Positions 1 to 9,619 are shown, counted from the stretch's first letter. The stretch is DNA of 64,000 nucleotides from Bosea sp. PAMC 26642 (GCF_001562255.1 NZ_CP014301.1:5177501-5241500), one strand, 5' to 3'. Notes: generated by a model from the sequence alone, not told the origin. Program-made: numbers and translations.

Positions 1-1
1 C

Positions 2-1474
2 TATCTGGACCGGATCGAGAACGCGCTCGGCGAAGCCGTCATCTCGCGCGACAAGGCGCGCCGCGAGGAGAGCTGGGTCAAGCTCGAGAAGGCCTTCGAG
101 GCTCGCGAGAAGGTTTCCGGCGTCATCTTCAACACCGTCAAGGGCGGCTACACCGTCGATCTCGACGGCGCCGTGGCCTTCCTGCCGCGTTCGCAGGTCG
201 ACATCCGTCCGATCCGCGACGTCGGCCCGCTGATGGGCCAGCCGCAGCCCTTCGAGATCCTCAAGATGGATCGCCGCCGCGGCAACATCGTCGTGTCGCG
301 CCGCACCGTCCTCGAAGAGACCCGCGCCGAAGCCCGTTCCGAGCTGGTCGCCAGCCTCGAAGAGGGTCAGGTCATCGACGGCGTCGTCAAGAACATCACC
401 GAATACGGTGCGTTCGTCGATCTGGGCGGCATCGACGGCCTGCTCCATGTCACCGACATGGCCTGGCGTCGCGTCAACCACCCGTCCGAGGTCGTGACCA
501 TCGGCCAGTCGGTCAAGGTCAAGATCATCAAGATCAACCAGGACACGCACCGCATCTCGCTCGGCATCAAGCAGCTGCTTGCCGATCCGTGGGATGGCAT
601 TGCGGCGCGTTACCCCGTCGGTGCGCGCCTCAAGGGTCGCGTCACCAACATCACGGACTACGGCGCCTTCGTCGAAGTGGAGCCGGGTATCGAAGGCCTG
701 ATCCACGTCTCCGAGATGTCCTGGACCAAGAAGAACGTCCACCCCGGCAAGATCGTCTCGACCTCCCAGGAAGTCGACGTCGCGATCCTCGAGGTCGATC
801 AGGTCAAGCGCCGCATCTCGCTGGGTCTCAAGCAGACCCTGCGCAACCCCTGGGAGGTCTTCGCGGAGACCCATCCGACCGGTTCGACGGTCGAGGGCGA
901 GGTCAAGAACAAGACCGAGTTCGGCCTGTTCCTGGGTCTCGAAGGCGATATCGACGGCATGATCCATCTCTCCGATCTCGACTGGAACCGTCCGGGCGAG
1001 CAGGTCATCGAGGAATACAAGAAGGGCGACATGCTGCAGGCTGTCGTTCTCGATGTGGACGTCGAGAAGGAGCGCATCTCGCTCGGCCTGAAGCAGCTCG
1101 GCGGCGATCCCTTCGTGGAGGCCGGCGAGTTCAAGAAGGGTCAGGTCGTCACCTGCGAGGTGATCGAGGTCAAGGAAGGCGGTCTTGATGTCAAGATCAC
1201 CGGAACCGACATGACCACCTTCATCAAGCGCGCCGAAATCGCCCGCGAGCGCGCCGATCAGCGCCCCGAGCGCTTCGCCGCCGGCGAGAAGGTCGATGCC
1301 CGCGTCATCCTCTTCGACAAGAAGGCGCGCAAGATCCAGGTCTCGATCAAGGCCCTGGAGATGGCCGAGGAGAAGGAGGCGATGGCGCAGTACGGCTCCG
1401 CCGACTCCGGCGCTTCGCTCGGCGACATCCTGGGCGCCGCCCTCAAGAAGGCGACGACCACCGACAAGAAGTGA
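2..1474 (+). CDS. rpsA: 30S ribosomal protein S1 (5' end outside window)
   Basis: S1 binds mRNA on the 30S subunit and helps initiation on structured or weakly led messages. The reading frame is already open at base 2, so the N-terminus lies upstream of the window. About 490 codons are present, and they contain successive S1/OB-fold repeats recognisable by the recurring patterns G-x-V-x-x-I-T-x-Y-G-A-F-V and H-V-S/T-E/D-M. The repeats lie at about 370-560, 630-820 and 890-1090, with more degenerate ones before and after. Each repeat ends with a phrase like RISLG(L/I)KQ, typical of S1. The gene is followed by two hairpins, the second a clear terminator. In related genomes it sits beside sppA and ihfB; both are just downstream here. 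Confidence 0.97.
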   Translation, partial: YLDRIENALGEAVISRDKARREESWVKLEKAFEAREKVSGVIFNTVKGGYTVDLDGAVAFLPRSQVDIRPIRDVGPLMGQPQPFEILKMDRRRGNIVVSRRTVLEETRAEARSELVASLEEGQVIDGVVKNITEYGAFVDLGGIDGLLHVTDMAWRRVNHPSEVVTIGQSVKVKIIKINQDTHRISLGIKQLLADPWDGIAARYPVGARLKGRVTNITDYGAFVEVEPGIEGLIHVSEMSWTKKNVHPGKIVSTSQEVDVAILEVDQVKRRISLGLKQTLRNPWEVFAETHPTGSTVEGEVKNKTEFGLFLGLEGDIDGMIHLSDLDWNRPGEQVIEEYKKGDMLQAVVLDVDVEKERISLGLKQLGGDPFVEAGEFKKGQVVTCEVIEVKEGGLDVKITGTDMTTFIKRAEIARERADQRPERFAAGEKVDARVILFDKKARKIQVSIKALEMAEEKEAMAQYGSADSGASLGDILGAALKKATTTDKK

Positions 1475-1510
1475 GGTTTCGGCCGCGAAAGCGGCCGGCT
1501 CATCAGACCA

Positions 1511-1544
1511 GCCCGCGCGGAGCGATCCGCGCGGGCTTTTGTTT
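1511..1544 (+). terminator. Rho-independent terminator of rpsA
   Basis: A perfect 11-bp stem (GCCCGCGCGGA, 1511-1521, pairing with 1526-1536) with a GCGA tetraloop is followed by TTTTGTTT. A second 7-bp stem with a GAAA loop lies just before it at 1480-1497 and lacks a T-run. Position directly after the rpsA stop supports the call. Confidence 0.9.
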
Positions 1545-1554
1545 CGGACCACCT

Positions 1555-1684
1555 GTCATTCCGGGGCGGCCCGCAGGGCCGAACCCGGAACCCACGACCG
1601 GATGCACCCTGACCGCCGCTGCTGGGAAGCGCTCGCCCGGTCGTGGGTTCCGGGTTCTTCGCTGACGCGAAGCCCCGGAATGAC
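1555..1684. repeat. Palindromic intergenic repeat, family A (copy 1)
   Basis: A long imperfect palindrome opens with GTCATTCCGGGG and closes with CCCCGGAATGAC. Inner arms carry CCGGAACCCACGACCGG and its complement. The same terminal words (GTCAT-C-CCGG ... CCGG-ATGAC) recur in the family A elements at 4382, 19384, 24437, 36615 and 47161. It encodes nothing plausible and separates rpsA from the Hsp70-like gene. Confidence 0.8.
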
Positions 1685-1718
1685 AATCCGCATCTGGCCC
1701 GTGAGATAGGAAACAACC

Positions 1719-3008
1719 ATGACCACCGCGGCGATCGGCATCGATTTCGGCACCACCAACAGCGTCGTCGCGCTGGCCAATGCCAATGGTTCGGTGACGA
1801 CGCGCTCCTTCGCGACGAAGCAGGGTGCTGTCGATGCCTATCGCTCGGCGCTGATGTTCTGGCGCGAGGGCAGGCCGCCCAAGACCCATGTCGCCCATGT
1901 CAGCGGCCCCGACGCGCTCGACATGGCGTTGGGCATGACGACGGAGCACCGCTTCCTGCAGTCGCTGAAGACCCACCTCTCCAGCCGCGCCTTCCAGGAG
2001 ACCCGGCTGTTCGGCAAGCTGTTCCAGCTCGAAGACCTGATCGGCGTCTTCCTGAGCGACATTTCGGCCGGCCTCGACGGGCTGGCGCAGACTCCCCTCG
2101 TCTCCGGCCGCCCGGTCGTCTTCGCGGGCGAGCGGCCCGACGAGGAGCTGGCGCTGGGCCGCCTCAAGGCCTCCTATGCCAAGGCCGGCCTGTCTCAAGT
2201 CGACTTTGCCTATGAGCCGCTAGGCGCCGCCTATTGGTACGCCCGCGATCTGAAGCAGCCGCAGACCATGCTGGTCGCCGATTTCGGCGGCGGCACCAGC
2301 GACTTCTCCGTCATGCGCTTCGAGCCCGGCGGGGCAGGGCGGCTCGATGCCATCCCGCTCTCCCATGCCGGCGTCGGCGTCGCGGGTGATACCTTCGACT
2401 ACCGCATCATCGAGCACGCGATCTCGCCTCGTCTCGGCAAGGGCACCGACTACCGCTCCTTCGAGAAGCTGCTGCCGATTCCGGCGCATTACCACGCCGC
2501 CTTCGCGCAATGGCACCGGCTCTCCCTGATGAAGAGCCGCGAGACCATGGCCGAACTCAAGGCGCTGATCCGCGACGCGGTCGAGCCGGGCAAGCTCGAG
2601 GACCTGCTGACCGTGATCGAATACGATCTCGGCTACGAACTTTACCGCGCCGTCTCCGCCGCCAAGATCGCGTTGTCGGGCGCGGACGAAACCGTGCTGA
2701 GCTTCCGCCAGATGGATGTGACGATCGAGACGCCGATCCGCCGCAGCGATTTCGAGAGCTGGATCGCCGACGATGTCGGCGCAATCGAAACCGCGCTTGA
2801 CCGCGCCCTGAACGAGGCGAATGTCTCCGCCGGCGCGATCGAGGCCGTCTTCATGACCGGCGGCACCTCGCATGTGCCCGCCGTCCGCGCCCTGTTCGAC
2901 CGTCGCTTCGGCGAAGCCAGAGTCCATATCGGCGACGCTTTCCGCTCGGTTGCGAGCGGGCTCGCTCTGCTGGCGCTGGACCGGCAGCGGGCGCTGTCGC
3001 CGGCCTGA
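1719..3008 (+). CDS. Hsp70-family protein, YegD-like
   Basis: This is a 429-residue actin/Hsp70-fold ATPase. The N-terminal phosphate-1 motif GIDFGTTNSVVA is at residues 7-18, a second phosphate-binding loop VADFGGGTSDFSV lies near residue 190, and the adenosine-binding MTGGTSHVPAVR is near residue 385. The protein stops after the nucleotide-binding domain, without the usual DnaK substrate-binding domain and lid, as in E. coli YegD. A chaperone or regulatory role is possible but the substrate is unknown. The ATG is preceded by TAGGAAAC. The gene sits between rpsA and sppA, which are normally neighbours in alphaproteobacteria, and is separated from rpsA by a palindromic repeat, so it looks like an insertion into that conserved order. 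Confidence 0.85.
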   Translation: MTTAAIGIDFGTTNSVVALANANGSVTTRSFATKQGAVDAYRSALMFWREGRPPKTHVAHVSGPDALDMALGMTTEHRFLQSLKTHLSSRAFQETRLFGKLFQLEDLIGVFLSDISAGLDGLAQTPLVSGRPVVFAGERPDEELALGRLKASYAKAGLSQVDFAYEPLGAAYWYARDLKQPQTMLVADFGGGTSDFSVMRFEPGGAGRLDAIPLSHAGVGVAGDTFDYRIIEHAISPRLGKGTDYRSFEKLLPIPAHYHAAFAQWHRLSLMKSRETMAELKALIRDAVEPGKLEDLLTVIEYDLGYELYRAVSAAKIALSGADETVLSFRQMDVTIETPIRRSDFESWIADDVGAIETALDRALNEANVSAGAIEAVFMTGGTSHVPAVRALFDRRFGEARVHIGDAFRSVASGLALLALDRQRALSPA

Positions 3009-3078
3009 TCCCGGCCATGCGCCTTGCCGGGCCGACAGGCCGGGTCTACATCACGGGTCACCCGCGAGGAGCCGCTCC

Positions 3079-4047
3079 ATGTCGTCCGATGCCGATCTGC
3101 TTGCCGACCGCCGCAGCCTGCGGCGAAAGCTGACGCTCTGGCGGCTGCTGGCATTGGTCGGCGTGCTGATCGCGGCCGGTATCGGCGGGCTGGCCTGGAG
3201 CGGACGGACGCCCGGTTCGGTCTCGCAGGCCCATATCGCGCGCGTGACGATCTCCGGCTTCATTTCCGGCGACAGGCGCACGCTGGAACTGATCAAGTCG
3301 ATCGAGGACAGTCGCGCTACCGCAGTCCTGGTCAAGATCGACAGCCCCGGCGGCACCACGACGGGGTCCGAGGCGATCTACGATGCGCTGCGCCGCCTGG
3401 CCGCCAAGAAGCCGATGGTCGCCGTCGTCGACGGCCTCGCGGCGTCGGGCGGCTATATTGCCGCGCTCGGCTCCGACCGCATCGTCGCCCGCCAGACCTC
3501 GCTCGTCGGGTCGATCGGCGTGCTCTTCCAGTTTCCCAATGTCGGGCGCTTGCTCGATACGATCGGCGTCAAGCTGGAGGAGATCAAGTCCAGCCCGCTC
3601 AAGGCGGCCCCGAACGGCTTCGAGCCGACTTCGCCGGAAGCACGCGCGGCCCTGCAGCGCGTCGTCGACGACAATTACGACTGGTTCAAGCGCCTTGTCC
3701 GCGACCGCCGCAGCCTGGCCGATCCCGAGGTCGCCGCCGTCTCCGACGGCCGCGTCCATTCCGGCCGTCAGGCGGTCGCGCTCAAGCTGATCGACGAGAT
3801 CGGCGGCGAGCCCGAAGCCATCGCCTGGCTGGAGCGCGAGAAGAGCGTTGCCAAGGATCTGCCGGTGCGCGACTGGCGCCGCCGCAGCGAATCCTCCTCC
3901 TTCGGCCTGTGGAGCGCAGGCGAGGCTCTGGCCCGTGCCGCCGGGCTGGAAACCGTCGCCGTGCTGATCGCCCGCGCCGCAGAGCAGCCGCTCGGCTTGC
4001 GTCTTGACGCGCCCTTGGCGCTCTGGCAGCCTGCGCTTGAAAAATGA
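3079..4047 (+). CDS. sppA: Signal peptide peptidase SppA (family S49)
   Basis: This is a membrane-anchored serine protease that degrades cleaved signal peptides. The chosen ATG at 3079 gives 322 residues: a basic cytoplasmic start, one membrane helix at about residues 20-40, then the S49 domain. The nucleophile is Ser123 in [11 protein letters not shown]. The general base is Lys175 in SSPLKAA, 52 residues later, the same spacing as the Ser147/Lys199 dyad of Bacillus SppA. The frame stays open upstream to 2872, but that region overlaps the end of the previous gene and adds nothing like a signal. The product is the short, single-domain SppA form. It is followed 28 bases later by ihfB, as in many alphaproteobacteria. 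Confidence 0.93.
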   Translation: MSSDADLLADRRSLRRKLTLWRLLALVGVLIAAGIGGLAWSGRTPGSVSQAHIARVTISGFISGDRRTLELIKSIEDSRATAVLVKIDSPGGTTTGSEAIYDALRRLAAKKPMVAVVDGLAASGGYIAALGSDRIVARQTSLVGSIGVLFQFPNVGRLLDTIGVKLEEIKSSPLKAAPNGFEPTSPEARAALQRVVDDNYDWFKRLVRDRRSLADPEVAAVSDGRVHSGRQAVALKLIDEIGGEPEAIAWLEREKSVAKDLPVRDWRRRSESSSFGLWSAGEALARAAGLETVAVLIARAAEQPLGLRLDAPLALWQPALEK

Positions 4048-4075
4048 TGTTGATACAAGCGGTTATCCTGGAACA

Positions 4076-4360
4076 ATGATTAAATCCGAACTCGTTCAAC
4101 GCATCGCCGAGCGCAACACCCATTTGTATCAGCGCGATATCGAAAACATCGTCACGGCGATCCTTGACGAGGTCGTCAAGGCGCTCGGACGCGGGGATCG
4201 GGTCGAGCTGCGCGGCTTCGGCGCCTTCTCGCGCAAGGCGCGCGCGGCCCGCGTCGGCCGCAACCCGCGCACTGGCGATGCGGTCGAGGTCGACGAGAAA
4301 TTCGTCCCCGTCTTCAAGACGGGCAAGGAGCTTCGCCTGCGTTTGAACGGCAAGGTGTGA
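4076..4360 (+). CDS. ihfB: Integration host factor subunit beta
   Basis: This 94-residue nucleoid protein pairs with IhfA to bend DNA at specific sites. The sequence starts [14 protein letters not shown] and contains the HU/IHF signature around [21 protein letters not shown] (residues 50-70), including the beta-arm with the DNA-intercalating Pro in RNPRTG. The length is the family norm. The ATG at 4076 is chosen because upstream in-frame codons overlap sppA. Its place after rpsA and sppA matches the conserved rpsA-ihfB neighbourhood. Confidence 0.96.
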   Translation: MIKSELVQRIAERNTHLYQRDIENIVTAILDEVVKALGRGDRVELRGFGAFSRKARAARVGRNPRTGDAVEVDEKFVPVFKTGKELRLRLNGKV

Positions 4361-4381
4361 GGTTGCGGCGATTGGAAACCG

Positions 4382-4490
4382 CCGTCTTCCGGGCGCAGCG
4401 AAGCGGAGACCCGGAATCCATCCTGGAGAGCCACGGTGCCTTACGATGGATCACGGATCGGCGCCGCCACGCGGCTTGTCCTGGATGACG
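4382..4490. repeat. Palindromic intergenic repeat, family A (copy 2, diverged)
   Basis: The left arm reads CCGTCTTCCGGGCGCAGCG and continues through GCGGAGACCCGGAATCCAT. The right arm contains ATGGATCACGGATCGG and ends CTGGATGACG. The arms are less perfect than in the copies at 19384 and 36615. It fills most of the 242-base gap after ihfB. Confidence 0.75.
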
Positions 4491-4602
4491 CCGCAGCTTT
4501 AGCAACGAGAGGATCGATCGAGGTCGATCCTCTTCGCCATCGTGACACTCATATGATGTCGGCCGGACAAGATAAGCGGCCACCCCGTGTGGAGGAACCC
4601 CA

Positions 4603-4941
4603 ATGAAATCCTTCTTCAAGGCCCTGATCCTTGTCCCCGTCGCCCTGGCGATCGTGCTGTTCTCCGTTGCCAACCGGGCGCCGGTGCGGGTCTCGTTCGA
4701 TCCGATCAGCCGTGATGCGCCGCTCTTCGCCTTCGACGTGCCGCTTTTCGCGGTCGTTCTCGCGGCCATCGCCGCAGGCGTACTGATCGGCGGCTTTGCT
4801 TCCTGGCTGGCGCAGGGCAAGCATCGCAAGGCTGCCCGGCGCAACCGCCGCGAGGCCGAGAGCCTGCGCGGCGAAACGCAGATGCTGCGCGCCGCCGTGC
4901 CCGATTCCGCCCTCCCGGCGCTGACCAGCGGCCGCGCCTGA
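4603..4941 (+). CDS. LapA-like (DUF1049) inner-membrane protein
   Basis: This 112-residue protein has two hydrophobic helices, at about residues 5-23 and 45-68, then a charged cytoplasmic tail (HRKAARRNRREAESLRGE) predicted to be helical. The pattern FSVANRAPVRVSFDP between the helices is typical of the LapA/DUF1049 family. In E. coli LapA works with LapB in controlling LpxC and lipopolysaccharide synthesis; here the assignment is by family and by position after ihfB. Its stop codon overlaps the next start (TGATG), so the two genes are translationally coupled. Confidence 0.82.
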   Translation: MKSFFKALILVPVALAIVLFSVANRAPVRVSFDPISRDAPLFAFDVPLFAVVLAAIAAGVLIGGFASWLAQGKHRKAARRNRREAESLRGETQMLRAAVPDSALPALTSGRA

Positions 4942-5894
4942 TGCGGCTGTTCGACCACGGCGCCATCGACGCCGCCCTGAGCTATCCAGACCTGATCGAT
5001 ACGCTCGACGAAGCCTTTCGCGGCGACGCGGTGATGCCGCCGCGCGTCCATCACGACGTCCAGCGTCCGGGCGAGGACCCTGCCGTTCTGCTGATCATGC
5101 CGGCCTGGAGCGCGGCCGACGCCGAGAAACCCTATATCGGCACGAAGATCCTCTCGGTCTTCTTCGGCAACGGCAAGCTCGGCCTGCCCGGCGTTATGGG
5201 CGCCTATCTGCTGATGGACGGCAAGACCGGCGCGCCCCTGGCGGTGATGGACGGCAACCGCCTGACGCTGTGGCGCACGGCTGCGGCCTCGGCGCTCGCC
5301 TCCCGCTACATGTCGCGCCCCGACGCCAGCCGGATGCTGATGGTCGGCGCCGGGGCGCTCGCGCCCTTCCTGATCAAGGCGCATATGTCCGTGCGCCCGC
5401 TCACCGACATCGCGATCTGGGCGCGCCGACCCGAAGCGGCCGCCGCCGTGGTCGAGGAACTGGCGCGTGACGGCATCGTCGTCCGTGCCGTTGCCGATCT
5501 CGAAGGCGAGGCCCGCACCGCTGATATCATCTCCTGCGCGACCAATGCGACCGAGCCCCTGATCCATGGCAAATGGCTCAAGCGCGACGCCCATCTCGAC
5601 CTCATCGGCGCCTTCACCATGCAGATGCGCGAGACCGATGCCGACGCGCTCGATCGTGCCCGTGTCGTCGTCGATTCCGCCAAGGCGATCGGCGAGGGCG
5701 GCGACGTTGCGGTCGCGATCGCAGAGGGCAGCTACAGCGCCGACAAGATCGCCGGCACGCTGGCCGATCTCTGCCGCGGCACGATCGCCGGCACCGTCGA
5801 GGGCGGCGAGGTCACGCTGTTCAAGTCGGTCGGCGTCGCGCTCGAGGATCTCGCGGCAGCGGTTGCGGTCTGGGAACGCGCGGCCGCCGGTTGA
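4941..5894 (+). CDS. Ornithine cyclodeaminase / mu-crystallin family protein
   Basis: This is a 317-residue NAD(P)-dependent enzyme. Family features are the RLTLWRTAAASALASRY segment around residues 108-124 (substrate-carboxylate binding), the Rossmann loop MVGAGALAPFLIKAH near residue 134, and GEGGDVAVAI near residue 254. Members act as ornithine cyclodeaminases, alanine dehydrogenases or delta-1-pyrroline/piperideine-2-carboxylate reductases, and the sequence alone does not decide which. It overlaps the LapA-like gene by one base (TGATG), suggesting one transcript. Confidence 0.85.
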   Translation: MRLFDHGAIDAALSYPDLIDTLDEAFRGDAVMPPRVHHDVQRPGEDPAVLLIMPAWSAADAEKPYIGTKILSVFFGNGKLGLPGVMGAYLLMDGKTGAPLAVMDGNRLTLWRTAAASALASRYMSRPDASRMLMVGAGALAPFLIKAHMSVRPLTDIAIWARRPEAAAAVVEELARDGIVVRAVADLEGEARTADIISCATNATEPLIHGKWLKRDAHLDLIGAFTMQMRETDADALDRARVVVDSAKAIGEGGDVAVAIAEGSYSADKIAGTLADLCRGTIAGTVEGGEVTLFKSVGVALEDLAAAVAVWERAAAG

Positions 5895-6048
5895 ACTCTC
5901 GAGAGCGGCGGAGCTGCCGGTGCTGGCTGCCGCGACACGGCGGCGGGCGCCCCGGTTAACCAAAGCTGAAACAAGCCGTTCGGATGCAAGCCAATTCTAA
6001 CCGGCTCTTAACCACGGAGGTCCCAACTCCGAGGTGAAAGGGGGCCGT

Positions 6049-7026
6049 ATGCCTGTACGATCGACAGTCTTCACTCCGGCGGCCTGGCGGCTCTCCGCTC
6101 TGTCCACTGCTGCGGCGGCCGGCCTTCTGGCGTCCCTCGTCGCCCCGGCGGCGGCCTTCTATCCCAAGAAGGGCGACAGCGAACCCCATCACGGTGTCCG
6201 CGACGCCCGCCGCATGGCGATCCAGGGCATCGACGTCTCGCGCTGGCAGGACGAGATCGATTGGGACAAGGTCAAGGATGCCGGAACCCGTTTCGCCTTC
6301 ATCAAGGCGACCGAGGGCGGCGACCATCTCGACCCGAACTTCCGCCGCAACTGGGACGGTGCCAAGAAGGCGGGCGTGCCGCGCGGCGCCTATCATTTCG
6401 TCTGGTGGTGCAGGCCCGCCAAGGATCAGGTGCGCTGGTTCAAGCGCCACATCCCGCGCGATCCCGACGCGTTGCCGCCGGTGCTCGATGTCGAGTGGCA
6501 GAACGGCTCGCAATGCACCCGCAAGGTCTCGCGCGAGGATGCGCTGGCAAAAATCCGCACCATGCTGGCGGCGCTGCAGGCGCATACCGGCAAGAAGCCC
6601 ATCATCTATACCGACATCAACTTCCACGAGGACATTCTCGAGGGCGAGTTCAACGACTACCCCTATTGGCTGCGCTCGACGGCGGCCCCGCTCAGGCATC
6701 GCTACGCCCGGACAAAATGGGAGTTCTGGCAATTCACCACGACCGGCAAGGTCCCCGGCATCACCGGCGACGTCGATCGCAACGCCTTCTTCGGAAGCGA
6801 GAGCGAATTCGCCGCCTGGCGGCAGGGCCGCTACGACATCGGCGCCCGCAGATGGCTCGGCGGCGAGAAGATGATCGCGGGACAGAAGCCGCCGGCGACC
6901 TCGGCGGGTTCATATGCGCCCAAGGCGGCGGGCGGTACGCAGCTGCGGCTCGTTCCGCCGGGCAAGCTGTCGCAGCGCACCGCGGCCAATCGCGATGCAT
7001 CGACGGGCACGATCGGGCGGGATTAA
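6049..7026 (+). CDS. Secreted glycoside hydrolase family 25 (lysozyme-like)
   Basis: This is a peptidoglycan muramidase-type protein of 325 residues. An N-terminal signal peptide (about residues 1-36, ending VAPAAA) is followed by a GH25 barrel that begins GIDVSRWQDEIDWDKVK (Asp62) and has the acidic pair in LDVEWQ (Asp147, Glu149) and YHFVWW on a strand. The C-terminal 60 residues are low-complexity and Ala/Gly/Pro-rich. The ATG at 6049 is preferred over the GTG at 6034 because the purine run AGGTGAAAGGGGG lies directly upstream and the signal peptide then starts normally. Confidence 0.9.
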   Translation: MPVRSTVFTPAAWRLSALSTAAAAGLLASLVAPAAAFYPKKGDSEPHHGVRDARRMAIQGIDVSRWQDEIDWDKVKDAGTRFAFIKATEGGDHLDPNFRRNWDGAKKAGVPRGAYHFVWWCRPAKDQVRWFKRHIPRDPDALPPVLDVEWQNGSQCTRKVSREDALAKIRTMLAALQAHTGKKPIIYTDINFHEDILEGEFNDYPYWLRSTAAPLRHRYARTKWEFWQFTTTGKVPGITGDVDRNAFFGSESEFAAWRQGRYDIGARRWLGGEKMIAGQKPPATSAGSYAPKAAGGTQLRLVPPGKLSQRTAANRDASTGTIGRD

Positions 7027-7184
7027 GGGAGGTTTGATCGATGTCGGCGAGGGGGCTACTTGAGCAAGCGGTTCGGCACGTGACGGCAGGCTTCGACCAA
7101 AACAAAAGGCGGCCCTACGCGGCCTCGGCCGAGGGTGACATCGCGGCGAGACCACCATCGTGGCGGCGTGGATCGGCGGGTCTG

Positions 7185-7415
7185 CTACTGTTCACGCTTG
7201 TAGTGGATCGTCGACGCGCCGATCAGGTAGCCGGTATTCAGCGCGAAGATGTAGCCGATCAAAATCGCGACCCTGAACAGGTTGAATTGCCCCAAGGCAA
7301 CCCAGATCAAAGTAAAGCTGGCTATCAGGACAACGGAGACCGGAACGAGAACAACGATGCGTGCTCGCAAGCTGAGCAGAAAGCCTACCACGACCAGGAT
7401 TATCGCGATAAGCAA
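7185..7415 (-). CDS. Small membrane protein of unknown function
   Basis: This is a 76-residue, almost wholly hydrophobic protein with three predicted membrane helices, beginning LIAIILVVVGFLLSL and ending in the short polar tail HYKREQ. The TTG at 7415 is chosen because GGGAGG lies five bases upstream; an in-frame GTG at 7460 would add 15 unlikely residues. It lies alone on the minus strand between two plus-strand genes. No family is recognised. The opposite-strand frame across the same bases has no ribosome binding site and an unnatural composition. Confidence 0.6.
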   Translation of the reverse strand: MLIAIILVVVGFLLSLRARIVVLVPVSVVLIASFTLIWVALGQFNLFRVAILIGYIFALNTGYLIGASTIHYKREQ

Positions 7416-7744
7416 TTGAGCCTCCCGGGTACTGAACACAACACAACATGACGTTTTCACGCCGACGCAGCCGCGCGATTTCTATCGCGCACGGCCGACA
7501 ATAGCCTCTGCTCGGTTAAGCAAGCGTAACCGGCACGGATTCAATGCGATTTGTCGATTATTTGAGCATTCGACTGGCTTGGCAGGGGTGCTGGTGAAAA
7601 GCGTCGCCTGCGGCCGGATGGCCATGGAGCGCGGCAGGATTAGAACGCGACAGGAGCAGATTGCGCGGTACGGCCTGACAGCAGGCCGTTTCGCGCTATA
7701 AAGCCGACAAGAAGCAATAGCTCCAAGATATCCGGGAGGACACC
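7416..7744. other. Intergenic region, no gene seen
   Basis: About 330 bases lie between the small minus-strand membrane gene and the acyl-CoA dehydrogenase. They presumably hold both divergent promoters. No convincing -35/-10 pair, repeat or small coding frame was found, apart from the ribosome binding site CGGGAGGA just before 7745. Confidence 0.5.
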
Positions 7745-8917
7745 ATGCTCGCCAACGCGCCACGCCCGTTCAACTTCGACCTTGGCGAGACCGCCGACGC
7801 GATCCGCGATACGGTCCATAGCTTCGCCCAGGAGAAGATCGCGCCGCGCGCGCAGGAGATCGACGCGACGAACCAGTTCCCGCGCGATCTCTGGCCGCAG
7901 ATGGGCGCGCTCGGTCTGCACGGCATCACGGTGAAGGAGGAGGATGGCGGCTCCGGGCTGGGCTATCTCGAGCATGTCGTGGCGATCGAGGAGATCAGCC
8001 GCGCCTCGGCCTCGGTCGGCCTGTCCTACGGCGCCCACAGCAATCTCTGCATCAACCAGATCGCCCGCAACGGCAACGCCGCCCAAAAGGCGAAGTATCT
8101 GCCGAAGCTGATCTCGGGCGAGCATGTCGGTGCGCTCGCCATGTCCGAACCCGGCGCCGGCTCCGACGTCGTCTCGATGAAGACGCGCGCCGAGAAGACC
8201 GGCGACCGCTATGTCCTGAACGGCAACAAGATGTGGATCACCAACGGCCCGATCGCCGAGACGCTGGTCGTCTACGCCAAGACCGATCCGGCTGCGGGCT
8301 CCAAGGGCGTCAGCGCCTTCCTGATCGAGAAGGGCATGAAGGGCTTCTCGACGCATCCGAAGCTCGACAAGCTGGGTATGCGCGGCTCTGACACGTGCGA
8401 GCTCGTCTTCCAAGATTGCGAGGTTCCCGAGGAAAACGTGCTCGGCAGCGTCGGACGCGGCGTCAACGTGCTGATGTCGGGCCTCGACTATGAGCGCGTC
8501 GTGCTCTCGGCCGGCCCGCTGGGCATCATGCAGGCGGCGCTCGACGTGGTCATGCCCTATGTCCATGAGCGCAAGCAGTTCGGCCAGTCGATCGGCGAGT
8601 TCCAGCTCGTCCAGGGCAAGCTCGCCGACATGTATGTGATGATGAACGCCTGCAAGGCCTATGTGTACGCTGTCGCAAAAGCCTGCGACCGCGGCGAGAC
8701 CACCCGCGAGGACGCAGCCGGCGCGATCCTGATCTCAGCCGAGAAGGCGACGCAGATCGCGCTCGATGCAATCCAGCTTTTGGGTGGCAACGGCTACATC
8801 AACGACTACCCGACCGGGCGCCTGCTGCGCGACGCGAAGCTCTACGAGATCGGCGCCGGCACCAGCGAGATCCGGCGCATGCTGATCGGGCGGGAATTGT
8901 TCCAGAAGACGAGGTGA
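7745..8917 (+). CDS. ivd: Isovaleryl-CoA dehydrogenase
   Basis: This FAD enzyme of leucine breakdown oxidises isovaleryl-CoA to 3-methylcrotonyl-CoA and passes electrons to ETF. It has 390 residues, normal for the family. The catalytic base is expected at Glu250 in [15 protein letters not shown], the helix-G position characteristic of isovaleryl-CoA dehydrogenases rather than the C-terminal Glu used by most acyl-CoA dehydrogenases. [12 protein letters not shown] and [10 protein letters not shown] also match. A good ribosome binding site (GGGAGGA) precedes the ATG. Methylcrotonyl-CoA carboxylase genes are not adjacent, so the rest of the leucine pathway lies elsewhere. Confidence 0.92.
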   Translation: MLANAPRPFNFDLGETADAIRDTVHSFAQEKIAPRAQEIDATNQFPRDLWPQMGALGLHGITVKEEDGGSGLGYLEHVVAIEEISRASASVGLSYGAHSNLCINQIARNGNAAQKAKYLPKLISGEHVGALAMSEPGAGSDVVSMKTRAEKTGDRYVLNGNKMWITNGPIAETLVVYAKTDPAAGSKGVSAFLIEKGMKGFSTHPKLDKLGMRGSDTCELVFQDCEVPEENVLGSVGRGVNVLMSGLDYERVVLSAGPLGIMQAALDVVMPYVHERKQFGQSIGEFQLVQGKLADMYVMMNACKAYVYAVAKACDRGETTREDAAGAILISAEKATQIALDAIQLLGGNGYINDYPTGRLLRDAKLYEIGAGTSEIRRMLIGRELFQKTR

Positions 8918-8934
8918 AACACCGCCGCCTCTGT

Positions 8935-9075
8935 CCTTCTCCCGAATGGGAGAAGGTGGCCCGGAGGGCCGGATGAGGGCCTGCCGCCGCCGGAGAAAGA
9001 GCCCCACGGCGCCGTCGCGTTTCAACGTCCGGCCGCGGTCCCTCACCCCTGCCCCTCTCCCATCCGGGAGAGGGG
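8935..9075. repeat. Palindromic intergenic repeat, family C (copy 1)
   Basis: Two small hairpins, CCTTCTCCCGAATGGGAGAAGG at the left and CCCCTCTCCCATCCGGGAGAGGGG at the right, flank a larger symmetric block (GGATGAGGG ... CCCTCACCC). The same arrangement recurs at 11739-11894 and 31549-31693. Confidence 0.75.
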
Positions 9076-9109
9076 TTCTTCCAGCGCTCTTCTTGATCAA
9101 CGAGGCCCT

Positions 9110-9607
9110 ATGCCCCTCTACTTCGCCTATGGCCTCAACATGGACCCGGTCGGGATGGCTGAGCGCTGCCCGCGCTCGAAGGCGCTCGGCCTCGCGCGCC
9201 TGCCGCGCCACCGCTTCATCGTCACCACCGACGGCTATGCCTCGGTGATCCGCGACCCGCGCGAGGCGGTCCATGGCGTGCTCTGGGACTGCGCGCTCGC
9301 CGACATCCGCACGCTCGACAAGTTCGAGGAACTGGCGAGCGGGCTCTACGTCAAGATCAGCCAGCCGGTGATCGTGCCCGGTGGGGCGAAGCGGGCGATG
9401 GTCTATGTCGGCCGCTCCGGCGAGGTCGGTCGGCCGAAGCTCGGCTATATGGAGACGGTGATCGCGAGCGCCCGGCATTGGGCGCTGCCGGAGGCTTACA
9501 TCGCTGGCCTGGCGCGGTTCCTCGGACGGCCGGAAACCGGCGCGAGCGAAGCTTTGCCGCCGGGTCCGGTGAAGGGCGTCCGGCCGCGGTCGGCTGCGCC
9601 GAAGTGA
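9110..9607 (+). CDS. Gamma-glutamylcyclotransferase-like (AIG2/GGCT fold) protein
   Basis: This is a 165-residue protein. The N-terminal PLYFAYGLNMDP corresponds to the substrate-binding YGSNL loop of the GGCT fold, and LDKFEELASGLY holds the expected catalytic Glu. Such enzymes release 5-oxoproline from gamma-glutamyl compounds; the real substrate cannot be told. The C-terminal 25 residues are Pro/Gly-rich and probably disordered. It stands alone, converging on the ABC transporter gene that follows. Confidence 0.78.
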   Translation: MPLYFAYGLNMDPVGMAERCPRSKALGLARLPRHRFIVTTDGYASVIRDPREAVHGVLWDCALADIRTLDKFEELASGLYVKISQPVIVPGGAKRAMVYVGRSGEVGRPKLGYMETVIASARHWALPEAYIAGLARFLGRPETGASEALPPGPVKGVRPRSAAPK

Positions 9608-9619
9608 AGGCGTGCGTTT

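Noticed and set aside
1555..1684. Possible protein-coding or attenuator role for the palindrome before the Hsp70-like gene
   Set aside because: The same ends recur at several unrelated loci, so a repeat element explains it better than a gene-specific regulator.
4314..5963. A 549-codon minus-strand frame opposite the LapA-like and cyclodeaminase genes
   Set aside because: Shadow frame that runs through a palindromic repeat; the plus-strand genes have good family motifs.
7041..7451. A 136-codon plus-strand frame after the GH25 gene
   Set aside because: Composition is Gln/Asn/Asp-rich and unlike the neighbours, without a ribosome site; the minus-strand frame gives a clean three-helix membrane protein.
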